Assembly: GCA_030374805.1 (NCBI GenBank)
Contig: JARGSG010000035.1
Span: 558,001 to 622,000, forward strand
Origin: Gracilaria gracilis
Taxonomy: Eukaryota; Rhodophyta; Florideophyceae; Gracilariales; Gracilariaceae
Direction of reading: 5' to 3'
Length of the DNA: 64,000 bases
Below, one piece after another: positions 53,470 to 63,211 of the stretch. The position numbers were made by a program, and so were the translations under genes. The notes under the pieces were generated by a model. That model saw only the letters and a list, made by a program, of their open reading frames with translations. It was not told the DNA's origin and did no database searches. The stretch's first letter is position 1. Every line of letters starts with the position of its first letter.

Positions 53470-53955
53470 TTACATTTTAGGCTTGGTTCGAATTGTACAA
53501 TTGCCATTGACCGTGGCGCGACAAGCCAACCGCCAACTCTCCGGCTTCGAGCTGAGCAACATATCTTCCTTCGTCGTAGGTGGGCTCAAGTTATAAGGGC
53601 CATCCTCAACTTCGACAATGCAAGTGCCACACTGGCCTGCACCTCCACAATTCCGTAGTTTACCTCCCAGGGTGTAAATGTCAACCTTGGCATCGATGAG
53701 GGCCTTTCGTAGATTGGTGTCGCCTTCCACTTCAACTTTTGTGCATCGATCTTTTTGTATCACTTGGACCACATATGTCTGCTTCGCTGAAGATGCACCA
53801 AATGTTGAGGGCGAAGTTCGGGAACCGAGGATGGCCTGCGGAACTTGCGCTTGCGTTCGCTGAGGCTGTCGTCGCGGGGCTGTGCTGGTATTGAATGAGC
53901 TTCGTGTGGTCACATTGGCGCCGAGAAACGGTGATACGAATGCTGTAGAATCCAT
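53470..53955 (-). CDS. Plastid-targeted 2Fe-2S ferredoxin-like protein (PnsB3-like)
   Basis: 161 aa from the ATG at 53955; the frame continues to a GTG nine residues earlier. Residues 1-57 are Ser/Thr/Ala/Arg-rich with few acids and start MDSTAFVSPF, which fits a primary-plastid transit peptide (Phe near the N-terminus) without a signal peptide. The mature domain has cluster ligands C103, C109, C112 and C145 in CGGAGQCGTC and WRLACRATV. The C-x5-C-x2-C spacing and the segment SPPTTKEDMLLSSKPESWRL differ from photosynthetic ferredoxin (C-x4-C-x2-C) and resemble the ferredoxin-like proteins related to PnsB3 (NDF4) of the chloroplast NDH complex. Electron-transfer function inferred; partner unknown. 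Confidence 0.75.
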   Translation of the reverse strand: MDSTAFVSPFLGANVTTRSSFNTSTAPRRQPQRTQAQVPQAILGSRTSPSTFGASSAKQTYVVQVIQKDRCTKVEVEGDTNLRKALIDAKVDIYTLGGKLRNCGGAGQCGTCIVEVEDGPYNLSPPTTKEDMLLSSKPESWRLACRATVNGNCTIRTKPKM

Positions 53956-55207
53956 TACAGAGTTGTTGAAGAACGTCACTGGTGAAAAAAGATGATGGTA
54001 TGATATGGCTCGGGCTGCAGGGCAAGTTAGTTAGAACTTCGTTGGACTTGGGCCTCTCCGGTGTAGGTCGGGTTAATAAACACAGAGGGGGGAAGACACT
54101 CGCTTGTCAAGGGCGACTGCGGGAGAAACTGCCTCTTGAAGTAAATACCGCTGCGGTCGGCGTTCGTGGTGCAATAGGATTGGCATCCGCCGACTTGTTA
54201 TCTGCATTACGTCCCTGGCCCGAGCGCCACTGGTGCGACGACGCCGAGCTGTATGTGGTTGTGCGGTGCTCTCTCCAGGACGAAACGAGCAGCACTCGAT
54301 TGGAAAAATATGTGTGCGGTCAACTACATTGCGAATATGGGCCAGAACCTGCCAAATTAGTGGTCCTCAAATTGACAACGCAGAATTTGGGGAGGCGGTT
54401 TGCAAGAATGCGCCGTTGCTACACGTGTACAGATTCTTTGTGAAACGATGCAACCCACAAAAGGGCCATGCCACATTCCTTGGAGACCGACCCTTTTAAC
54501 GGTGTAGATACCCTACTGCTCTTGTAGTTCACCGAGATACCCTGGGCAGAACAGTATGGTTCAGGGTTGGCATAAAGCTTCGGCTGAGGGTTGAGGGTTA
54601 GGTTAACCTCCTTTTGGTAGTCCATTCGTCAACTGCAATCGATCCCAAGATCTACAACTTCGAAAAGGCCATGCTTTTGTATTGTTAGTTGCGCTGCATT
54701 ATTCTTTGTTGCTTCCTGGGCTCAGGACTTCTCGTTCATGTGGTTCGTAGTATTGCTTTGCTTTTACTGCTCTTCCTTAAAATGATATCTGTAGAATTAA
54801 AGTCCACAAAGAGAGATATATATATGTGTGTGTCGGATTAAACTCACTTCATAGAAGCATGCAAATGAGACACGGCCTTTATCTTGCAAGCACAACTTCT
54901 TGTTTGATACGTCTTTCCGTTCGGATCATTAGAGGAATATTGCAGTTCCATTCCGAAGCTACTTTTATTCATACAATCTTCAAATCTGTCTATATGAACC
55001 TGAACGTCACCAGAACTAAGGTTGCTGGAGAAATGAGATAGAGCTAGAACAGACCAATCTTCCAGAACGAACTCGAAACAGGTTCATCATGTTGTTCGCT
55101 TCAGCAGCTAAGGTCTCAGGGGAAAGATGGTGCGGAGATGGTCCAATGACCTACACATGTTTCGCGATACGCGCGCGTGGAAGAAGTCTATACTGCACAT
55201 ATATCCA
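53956..55207. other. Intergenic between ferredoxin-like and GNA1 genes
   Basis: GTAGATACCCT at 54504. The open frame 53982-54443 (plus) lacks an ATG start at its end and is divergent to the ferredoxin-like gene; it is not supported. The right half is AT-rich without gene character. Confidence 0.4.
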
Positions 55208-55801
55208 TCAGAAATAAATGGCCATCTGCTTTCCCATCTGCTTTAAGCCGCATTTCTCATAGAATCGTATGTTGTAATCACCGCAGTCCAAAACAACTTT
55301 GTAACATCCCTTCTCCTTCGCGTACGCCACTAGACTGTCTATAATCTGTTTCCCCACACCTCTTCCTCGCAATGAAGCATCCATGACAACGTCTTCGATA
55401 TGGCCAGCAGGACTCCCTCCCCGAATAAATTTCGGTTCAATCAAAACACTGCCTGTCCCCAAAACTCGCTCCCCCTCAACCGCGACAAGTGTAAGTTGCA
55501 CGTCCAACTCTCTCTGCGCGCGAACGAGTTCACCAAACTTCTCTGGCGGAAGGGAAGGTGCATTTGTCAGCTGCGATAAAACTTGGAAGAAACCACGTTG
55601 TAGATCCGCTTCCTCCACGCGTCGAATGCGAATCTGTGGCATCAACGGCGTGTGGTCCATATTCGAAGTCGGTGAGGATGAATATCCCCGCCTTGCAACC
55701 CCTTTTGCAGATTCTGTGGTGATCAGAAATGGAGTATTTGACGCAATAGGAGACAAGTTTCTCAATGCAATTCTGGAGTTTAGCATCGCAGCCCGCAGCA
55801 T
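55208..55801 (-). CDS. GNA1: Glucosamine-6-phosphate N-acetyltransferase
   Basis: 197 aa from the ATG at 55801. The GNAT domain starts near residue 57 (IRIRRVEEADLQRGFFQVLS) and includes the acetyl-CoA loop RGRGVGKQII (145-154) and the GNA1-specific end DCGDYNIRFYEKCGLKQMG. The substrate-strand IEDVVMD is also typical. GNA1 makes N-acetylglucosamine 6-phosphate for UDP-GlcNAc synthesis. Odd: residues 1-48 are rich in Arg/Ser/Ala without acids until E30 and contain ARRGYSSSP, a textbook mitochondrial presequence cleavage context. A second Met at residue 48 (MDHTPLMPQ) would give a normal cytosolic enzyme, so dual targeting by alternative start is possible. Confidence 0.85.
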   Translation of the reverse strand: MLRAAMLNSRIALRNLSPIASNTPFLITTESAKGVARRGYSSSPTSNMDHTPLMPQIRIRRVEEADLQRGFFQVLSQLTNAPSLPPEKFGELVRAQRELDVQLTLVAVEGERVLGTGSVLIEPKFIRGGSPAGHIEDVVMDASLRGRGVGKQIIDSLVAYAKEKGCYKVVLDCGDYNIRFYEKCGLKQMGKQMAIYF

Positions 55802-57822
55802 TTCATAGCTAGAGTCGCAGACCAACTATTATTGATGCACAATCTGTCAATATGCACCGACCAGTGCTCCAACACTTGAGAGAGAGAGAGAGAGAAACAT
55901 CAACAGGGGCACAAAAGACCTGGAGTGATCAAATTAACGTGAGTGCTGGCGCAATTCTCGAATTCAGCATCCTGTCGTAAACATTTTGAGGCTATAAAGT
56001 GAACATTGTGGACCATCGAAAGATGCCACTACAACCTCAGGACGCCTAGCACACTATTGACTAGCCTTCAGAATAGGATTAGCGATAGGATTAGCGAATC
56101 TGAATGACACAGGGCATTGCAGGAATCTTCATGTTCTTGCCATAATGGCAGTGATCTGAAGGCTGTTGTACTAAACATTTTGGCGCATACCCCACTACCC
56201 TCGGAATATGTGCATATCCACTGCAATAAAGACGTAGAAGGGACCCTGAGCAAATCCCCGCGTTGCAAGTAATTACCTTCAGGTAGCGTGCGCGTTTCAT
56301 AAAACAGAGAGAGAGAGAAACGTGGAAAGGGTTACAAATCTCCCGAAAGAACTCCATGGAAATGTTCAAAAACGAGAGCAAGAAGTCATCGTCGAAATTG
56401 TTTGGAAGCGAAAAGAATCCTACAATCGCGTCTAGCAATGAACGCTTGCCTTCATGCCAGGGATGAGCATATTTGAAACTCCCGTAGGTACTCCTTCGGA
56501 GTCCATGTGATCTAATTTAGAGCCTCTAAATTAGTACCCTGCAGGTTAAAGGAATAGAACGGCATCATGTTTCTTCGAGCAGAATCGTAGCGCACCTATG
56601 ATCTGCTTGTTATTAGTTGCGTATTACATGCATTATGATGAATAGAAACTAGGAGGGGAGGGGACTTTTGTTCCGCATGTCCAGGATTGTACGTATATGA
56701 CTGTTACACTGCTGCGAATCTCTACAAGAGACTCTTACGAGCTGCTCATATATGACATATGATAGAGGCAAGTTTTTCGTATCAGACCCAACTGCGGTAC
56801 CGTTTTCGCTCCCACACAATTTTGCAGATCGCGAGGCCACTCACCACAACGGGCAGAATGAACAAGCCTCGTGATCGATACTTATCCGGGACAAGGCGAC
56901 TTTGCTATCTGTATTTTTGCTACGTTCTCAACGAAAGCGTTATAAATTTTTGGGGGTCTTTGGAAAACCGCGCTCGATAAGAGAAAATAAGCAGACGCCC
57001 CCAAGATAGAAGGAGGGAAGAGAAAGAAGCGTAGTAGACAAGTCTCGCGCGACAAGTAGACTATCTTTCGAGTCTACTGTGCATTTGATCATATATAACC
57101 GTCACATACTAAGGTGTCGTTGCTTCTTCACACTGGTATCTACAAGCTGTAAAGCCCATACTTTATCCCAATGATCATTCAAAACGGGCTTCAAAGTTTA
57201 TAGCTTGTGTACAATTGTGCACGAGCTCTTGCTTCAATCCACATGTCCCGCTGTTGATGAGAACTCGTTAGAGTGTAGCTTGCAGGTGTATTGCTGCATC
57301 TCTCCTTCGTAATTCATTGAATGGAATTGGCTCTTTAACTTAGAATACTTCATGTCTACGACCGCTATTCAAAACATTCACATGGACGACAACAGTCAAC
57401 TGGAACGCCTGTACAAGGGTACGTTGGTTTCCGAATTCCATTTGGATTTGAACGACGCGCGCAAATTGAATTTGAAAAATTCAGATCGGAACTAACTTGT
57501 GACTTCAAAACTGGAACCGCTCCTCGTTTCCTGTTTCCCCATATCTCACAACATCTCGGCATATCAAACGATTCGTGAGGTTGGATTGCCCTGGAAACAC
57601 GACGAAATTTGAGATAAGAACCCAGCACCGGGTGCTGTTGATCAACCTGGTTGAAATCGCCTCTTCTAGTTTAAGCGGGTGACTGGCAGCAAACAGCGGG
57701 CGCCGCGCAATATACTTGCCAAGACCAACCAAGTCTTGTTGCAACTCACCATTGGTTCGGTGTTGTCTACGAGGAGTCCGGCAGTATCTTGATCGTTATT
57801 GTTTGACTGAAGACAAGGTGAA
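55802..57822. other. Intergenic, two kilobases without a supported gene
   Basis: GA microsatellites near 55881 and 56307, GGTATCTAC at 57135-57143. AT-rich with short open frames. The promoter of the gene at 57823 lies at the right end. Confidence 0.4.
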
Positions 57823-59910
57823 ATGTTCAGAACGTGCGACCAACGTGTGAGGTTGTTGGTACTTTTGATTTCCGTGTTCCTGATACGGACAGTTGCAGCT
57901 TGGGATTCAAATTCACGACAACCTCCTCCAAAGGAAGATGCGAATCCAGCGGGTCGAAATGTATTCAACCAGGATTTCCCCCCTGCTTCCGTGCAGGCGA
58001 CTCCAATGAAAACTGTGTCGGTTGATCCCACAACAACTGCATCTTCGGTGCACTCGAAACAAAGACACCCAGAACATGGATCGTTTCCCAACACGTATCC
58101 ACAGCATTCTGGTTCTATCTCATCAAAACAGCGAAGAAGGAATAAAACGCACAAACGGGCTGGTGATCCAGCAAGAACTTTGTTTGAGATGCAATACGCA
58201 ATTCGAGCCCTCGCGACCACGCATAATGAGCTTCTGCGCTCCCTTACTCGGAATGAACCTTGGTGGTATCGATATTGGATCCTAATATCATGGAGTTACT
58301 CGAAGAGTCATCTCATCAACAATGACAAACGCCTATACACATCACTCAAGGGGTTGACAAACTTCACTCTCGATGAGAGGGTGATACAAACTATGATCGA
58401 AGGTGATGCTGTATTGCCGGAAGAAATTAAGACGTATCTTCAAGATCTACGTTGCGCTGCACACAGTCAGACGGTTCAAGCTTCCCCAAAACCATATTCG
58501 TTATTCCTGGACGAAGACTGGAGAAAATGGAAGGAGAGATTGCAACACATCAGACAAGACGTGCATGAGAGTATGCTGAAGTATGAGTTTGAGAAGCAAG
58601 CTCATGCTTTGTTAGATAAAATCGAGGCTTTCCATGACGACTTCAGTAATCAATACTTTCGTTCCCATGCTACTTGGATATACTACTATGAAAGCTCTTG
58701 GTTAAACGCGATCTTTAAGACAGGCTCAGGAGTGGGGAACGCGGAAGGCGTCTTAACGAAGAGGCTCCGAAGATATTCGAAGACGCTCGCAGACATGTTC
58801 AAGGCTTTGAAAGAAGGCATCACACATGGATGGGAGTTGGTTGTCGCCCCACTTTCACACCTTGATTTGCTGAAATGGCTGGAGGCATCGAAGAAAACTC
58901 CATCCTTCGTTTCGTACCTTCTAAAGGCAATTATCGGTGTTGCCGCTGCGCCCATCCTCATGTTTATCAACGACCCAGTCCTCTACAGACAAGGGATACA
59001 TTGTCTGATAGGTGTCTCATTCCTCTACATCGTATCTTTTCTATTCAAACAAATCTTAAAACTGATGGCGGTGCTACCGTCGGTACTGCCGTGGGGTAAT
59101 GGCCAAGGGCGAAGGATGATTCGGAGAGCACCAGTTGAGGATACCATGAATTTCTCGGAAGTTGGGAACAACAAGACTGAAGGTAGCCAGACTTTGTGCT
59201 CTAGAGGGCCCAAAAATGACAATATGGAGAGAATCCAATTGAAACCTTCATCACGTCCATTAGAAGTCGAAACTGTCAGGACGAGGCCAAAGGAAACGCC
59301 GGTTGAACGTACACCTCTATTTCCTTTGTCTCGAGAAAACCTCTCTAGTACATCTAATGAATCAGAGGTATCTTTCAAAATGGCGAAAGCTTCAAAAGGA
59401 ATCACAAGAAAGGGAATCCACGTTCGTTCAATCAATGATCATGGTCCCATACCGCGGGCAAAAGTTACTGATTCGATTCGAGTTGGCGGGCGGCGTATCA
59501 ACATGGTTTATGACACAGAAGATGGCGGTCTCGTTGAGGATTCTGGAGACGAAATAGTTGCTGTAGTGTCCTCATCAAAAGAGAATGATGTCAACCAAAC
59601 TGGGAAACCGGTGGCAAAGAAGCATGCGACGCAAGCTGGGAATCGAAGCGACGCAGAATATTCGGATATGATGCGAGGTAGGGCAGTTCAGAGGAAAGCT
59701 AGACGGAGGCCAGAGGACTCAAAAAGAATCTTAGTCGACGCATCAAATGCATCTCACACAACTGAGGACACGAGAGTTTTGAGATCCAGAACCAATTCCA
59801 TAACGACGAAGTCCACTGATGGACTCTCTAAACGAGATGCAAAAGAAAAGTCTGCGATCCCGAGAAGGCGTTCTGCTAGACTATCAGCAGTGCATATGAA
59901 CGAAACCTAA
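57823..59910 (+). CDS. Uncharacterised membrane protein with signal peptide and basic tail
   Basis: 695 aa, single exon. Residues 1-26 form a signal peptide (LLVLLISVFLIRTVAA). The middle (about 120-365) is helical with Trp/Tyr-rich pieces (EPWWYRYWILISWSYSKSHL; FRSHATWIYYYESSWLNAIF). Two hydrophobic helices lie at about 366-415 (LLKAIIGVAAAPILMFI; LIGVSFLYIVSFLFKQIL). The last 270 residues are polar, Arg/Lys/Ser-rich and probably disordered, ending RRRSARLSAVHMNET. No family recognised. Topology with the basic tail in cytosol or nucleus would be compatible with an ER or nuclear-envelope protein; this is inference. Convergent with RTCA, 222 bp apart. Confidence 0.65.
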   Translation: MFRTCDQRVRLLVLLISVFLIRTVAAWDSNSRQPPPKEDANPAGRNVFNQDFPPASVQATPMKTVSVDPTTTASSVHSKQRHPEHGSFPNTYPQHSGSISSKQRRRNKTHKRAGDPARTLFEMQYAIRALATTHNELLRSLTRNEPWWYRYWILISWSYSKSHLINNDKRLYTSLKGLTNFTLDERVIQTMIEGDAVLPEEIKTYLQDLRCAAHSQTVQASPKPYSLFLDEDWRKWKERLQHIRQDVHESMLKYEFEKQAHALLDKIEAFHDDFSNQYFRSHATWIYYYESSWLNAIFKTGSGVGNAEGVLTKRLRRYSKTLADMFKALKEGITHGWELVVAPLSHLDLLKWLEASKKTPSFVSYLLKAIIGVAAAPILMFINDPVLYRQGIHCLIGVSFLYIVSFLFKQILKLMAVLPSVLPWGNGQGRRMIRRAPVEDTMNFSEVGNNKTEGSQTLCSRGPKNDNMERIQLKPSSRPLEVETVRTRPKETPVERTPLFPLSRENLSSTSNESEVSFKMAKASKGITRKGIHVRSINDHGPIPRAKVTDSIRVGGRRINMVYDTEDGGLVEDSGDEIVAVVSSSKENDVNQTGKPVAKKHATQAGNRSDAEYSDMMRGRAVQRKARRRPEDSKRILVDASNASHTTEDTRVLRSRTNSITTKSTDGLSKRDAKEKSAIPRRRSARLSAVHMNET

Positions 59911-60132
59911 GGATATCTACAAACTGTGGTGGTTCTTTACGCTCGAAACGGAGTGATTGATCTCTGGATTCTGTGAACATACACTGTGCCCCGTACTGCC
60001 GGCGTCTTACTCTGACTCACTGACTAAATATCCCTGATATGACCCAATACACCGATTTCATGAATACTACCCACAAGAAAGTACATGGAAAGTGGAGAAG
60101 ACTATATTCTTTCGGCTTTGTGCAGTTCTCAT

Positions 60133-61464
60133 TTAGTCCCGTAACATTATGTTTCCTCCCTCACATCTAAGCTCCCAGTTGTTCGAGTTCTGCACTTGTG
60201 TCAGATGAATGTCAACCCCAAACCGTTTTATTAACTGGACTGCCGTAGAGAGATGCTTCGATGGTTCTGGAACAAGAAGGCGTGACACCCCGCTACTCAT
60301 CGCCATCAAAATACATAGTTGGTCTGCCATATGCGTGTCAACTACTGCCATGGATTCTAATGCTTCGCATAGTTCGTTAGCGGCGGACTGGCCACTTGAT
60401 GCCGCTGTGTCTCGCCAACGTTCATACTTCGCGTCCTTCGACCCATCCTTTCGGGATGACTTCTGTTTCGAGCCACTTCTACTTTCCGAAGCTACCCTTG
60501 TGCTCCATATGACAGAGCTACCCAAAACTGTCCCACATGATGAGTTTGCGTAAAGTGTCAGAACTATTGATTCATCTTTTGCATCAGGTTCTGATAACTC
60601 ATGTACCTTCACATCATTGTAATCAAATTCAGGGTAGCCTTCTCGACTCCTCGTGTACTTTCTCACGACTTGAACGGCCCGCTGTACCATAGCATCTACA
60701 ACTCCAAGCTCCAGATATCCATTGCCGCGTACAATGAGGCTGCCTTTGATGCACGTGATGTCTCCCCTGCTTGTGAGAGTACATGGTTGCAAAACCCTGC
60801 GAGAGCTACCGTCATCTTGCTTAACTATTTCACAGTTTGACTTGTCTATAGTTATAGAGCATTTGCCCCCGCCACGAGGGAAAAATCCATGTCGGATTAC
60901 ATCATACTTAAGCTGTAATCCAAAGAGACGTACATTTGGAGCAAGTACATACTTCACATAGTCACTTGTAGGCGACCAAGGCACCGAGGTTCCACCACTA
61001 ATATGCATGGTTACCTCGTCACCATCGACATTGCAGCCTGGCAGAAACTTCAAGGCGACTGGCAAAACGGCCTGCAATACGAGAGAAATCGCACCAGCCG
61101 TTCCAACTGTGGTTGTGAGAGGGAGAGATAGCTCTTCTGGTTCGCCGGGCTCAAGGAAAACAGAGCTAGAAGATACCCGGTCGCCGAGCAAACATGCAGA
61201 CGCAATCTGCGCAACCATTTGTGTACTCACAAGGTGTTGAGGCCGAAGGCCGGGATTCGGGCGGCCCTTCCGGATATCTGTTATACGCACAGAGCGAAAT
61301 AGTAACATTGCGAGAGGAAGTGAAATGCGCACAATTTGACCGCCGCCTTCCCCTTCAGACCCATTAACCGTAACATCAGCGACTTTGTCGTTGGTGTCCC
61401 GCAAACTGCCAGTGAGCTGCTGTTCGGGAAACTTGGTAGACCCTTGCTTTCGTTTTCGCTTCAT
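60133..61464 (-). CDS. RTCA: RNA 3'-terminal phosphate cyclase
   Basis: 443 aa, single exon. The N-terminal hallmark GSEGEGGGQIVRISLPLAML, then RKGRPNPGLRPQHLVS, and HGFFPRGGGKCSI in the insert domain, define the RtcA family. The catalytic-type His is in VDTHMADQLCILMAM near the C-terminus. RtcA converts RNA 3'-phosphate ends to 2',3'-cyclic phosphates using ATP. The protein is about 75 residues longer than typical eukaryotic RTCA. Much of the difference is a Lys/Ser/Arg-rich insertion near 318-350 (SRSGSKQKSSRKDGSKD) placed before the catalytic His segment, and a basic N-terminus (KRKRKQGS) that may be a nuclear signal. Confidence 0.93.
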   Translation of the reverse strand: MKRKRKQGSTKFPEQQLTGSLRDTNDKVADVTVNGSEGEGGGQIVRISLPLAMLLFRSVRITDIRKGRPNPGLRPQHLVSTQMVAQIASACLLGDRVSSSSVFLEPGEPEELSLPLTTTVGTAGAISLVLQAVLPVALKFLPGCNVDGDEVTMHISGGTSVPWSPTSDYVKYVLAPNVRLFGLQLKYDVIRHGFFPRGGGKCSITIDKSNCEIVKQDDGSSRRVLQPCTLTSRGDITCIKGSLIVRGNGYLELGVVDAMVQRAVQVVRKYTRSREGYPEFDYNDVKVHELSEPDAKDESIVLTLYANSSCGTVLGSSVIWSTRVASESRSGSKQKSSRKDGSKDAKYERWRDTAASSGQSAANELCEALESMAVVDTHMADQLCILMAMSSGVSRLLVPEPSKHLSTAVQLIKRFGVDIHLTQVQNSNNWELRCEGGNIMLRD

Positions 61465-62197
61465 CTTTCAATCACCTTCGGATTGTGATGAGTACAAATT
61501 TTGTACTGTACTACAAAGGAGCAAGGGTAGCCCTCTTAACCTTACAAAGGTACCGTCGTACAAAACGAATGAAGGTGGGCAGCGCTCAATCCACTTTCGA
61601 AACGGCGAAGATGATGCTCATGAAAAGCTTTGAAATTGAGTTTTCCTTGATTTATCAAAATCCATCTCTTGCAAGATCGGTATCTACGAGGGTATCTACA
61701 GTATTTCCCCCACTTCCTGTTCAGAAGGCGCAGCTTTGAAGGGTTGGGACCGAAAGCCAGGGAAGGTTAGCTATTAGCCCACTTAATCGCTCGACATCGA
61801 AGCTGACCTTTCGAAAGATGATTTATAGCATTACAACTTGATTCAGGGCGGTGGATCACGGAAGCAATTTCGAAGTCAAATGAATTTCCCAACTGAGCAC
61901 AAGGTTACCGTCAAACGTCCTGAATCCCCTCCCTGACCGGGCATTGCCCGACGGCCGACAGAGTGGCTCGAAATGGCCGTGACAATAGTGACACAAAAAG
62001 CAAAATGGGTTGCGCACTTACCCCGTACAGGTTTGGGTCAATGCTGCAACGGCTGTAACAGGAGTACACGAAGATGCTAAGCCAGTGACCTTAGGCGACG
62101 AGAACCGAGTGTGCAAGAACAGCATGGAGCGAAGTGCATTGAGACCGTAGCCCTAATTATTATGACTCTTTGTAGTTCTGGGTCGTGAAAAAGGAGT
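61465..62197. other. RTCA promoter and intergenic DNA
   Basis: Apart from the motif cluster at 61549-61699, nothing gene-like is seen; the right half flanks the hydrolase 3' end. Confidence 0.4.
61549..61699 (-). promoter_or_regulatory. Motif cluster upstream of RTCA
   Basis: GTACGACGGTACC (minus strand, 61549-61561) lies 85 bp before the RTCA ATG. GTAGATACC occurs twice 3 bp apart (minus strand, 61679-61687 and 61691-61699). The clustering of two independently repeated words in one 150-bp upstream region is the best evidence that they are promoter elements. Confidence 0.45.
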
Positions 62198-63211
62198 TCA
62201 TGACAAAGCCTGAGTGACAGCAAGGTTTATAGATGAATAAAACAAAGGAGACCGCACCAAGGTTTCGGAATGATCCAAGCCTTCCAAAGGAACCAATTCA
62301 TACTCGAATCCAAGCATGTCAGACAAAGGCTCGAGAACCTGGGCTGAAGCTTGGGCTGCGCTGAATGGAATCGTTTCATCTTCGGTGCCATGTATCATTG
62401 TAATTTTGTAATCCCTCTGTTCCGTATTAAAAGCACCGAACTCAAAAGGTAGAGAATAATCTTCGATGCGCGGCAGCGAACCGCTGATGGGTATCGCACC
62501 AGCCAGGTGGACATCAGTAGAAAGAGAAAACTCGAGAGCAGTTCTGGCGCCCAAAGAATGTCCGGCAAGGACCACCTTTTGTGTCGAATGCCCGGAGAGG
62601 CAGGCTTGAGACAGAACAAGTTTTTCCACAAGTTGCGTCGTACGATACAAGCTGAGTCGATCTTCAACCCTGCCTACAAAACCTAACCAAGAACGGCTCA
62701 CAATTTCGTTTGTCTGTGAGAGATTGTTAATTTTCGTGACTCGCAAAGGTCCCAATGGTACCTCCATACGGACGGACTCATATAAGGAACTAGAGCTCGA
62801 TAGAAGCGTGCTGAGGATTGGAACGTAGATAGCAGCCTCTAATGGCCTTACGAAGCCGTGAAGGAAGAGTATGGTTGCTTTCGTCTTTTTCGTATTCGGT
62901 TCAAAAGAAAAGCCGTTTGGCTTGCAACGAAATGTATGTGTGGTGGACACTGGAGAGTCGCACGTGAAGTTGAACAGACTGGCTTCGAAAGACCTTGCTT
63001 CAACCGATGTATTTCCGAGTTGTTGCGAGCGGGGGAGAAGAGTAGGTTCAAAGTATGTTGCTTCCCATGTTGACTCATACAGCGAGAGAGCCGTGCAAGG
63101 AAAGTACTGCTTGAGCAAGGCCGAAAATGAGAATGCAAAGGTCGTAGAAAAAAAGAAAGAGAAGGAAACAAGGAGTAGAACCCTTTGAGCAGATCGGACA
63201 ATGTGGCTCAT
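62198..63211 (-). CDS. Secreted/ER alpha/beta-hydrolase
   Basis: 337 aa. An N-terminal hydrophobic signal (VLLLVSFSFFFSTTFAFSFS) follows a short basic start. The core has an oxyanion-strand ILFLHGFV, the nucleophile elbow GHSLGART, the acid-bearing strand MIHGTEDETIP and the His-bearing end LVPLEGLDHSE, in the correct order for the catalytic triad. Lipase/esterase or dienelactone-hydrolase-type activity is inferred from the fold; the substrate is unknown. The rather short lid region and the GxSxG variant GHSLG are common in serine lipases. Confidence 0.75.
   Translation of the reverse strand: MSHIVRSAQRVLLLVSFSFFFSTTFAFSFSALLKQYFPCTALSLYESTWEATYFEPTLLPRSQQLGNTSVEARSFEASLFNFTCDSPVSTTHTFRCKPNGFSFEPNTKKTKATILFLHGFVRPLEAAIYVPILSTLLSSSSSLYESVRMEVPLGPLRVTKINNLSQTNEIVSRSWLGFVGRVEDRLSLYRTTQLVEKLVLSQACLSGHSTQKVVLAGHSLGARTALEFSLSTDVHLAGAIPISGSLPRIEDYSLPFEFGAFNTEQRDYKITMIHGTEDETIPFSAAQASAQVLEPLSDMLGFEYELVPLEGLDHSETLVRSPLFYSSINLAVTQALS

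Noticed and set aside
53982-54443. 153-codon open frame opposite the ferredoxin-like gene
   Set aside because: No ATG at its start, no family resemblance, probably open by chance.
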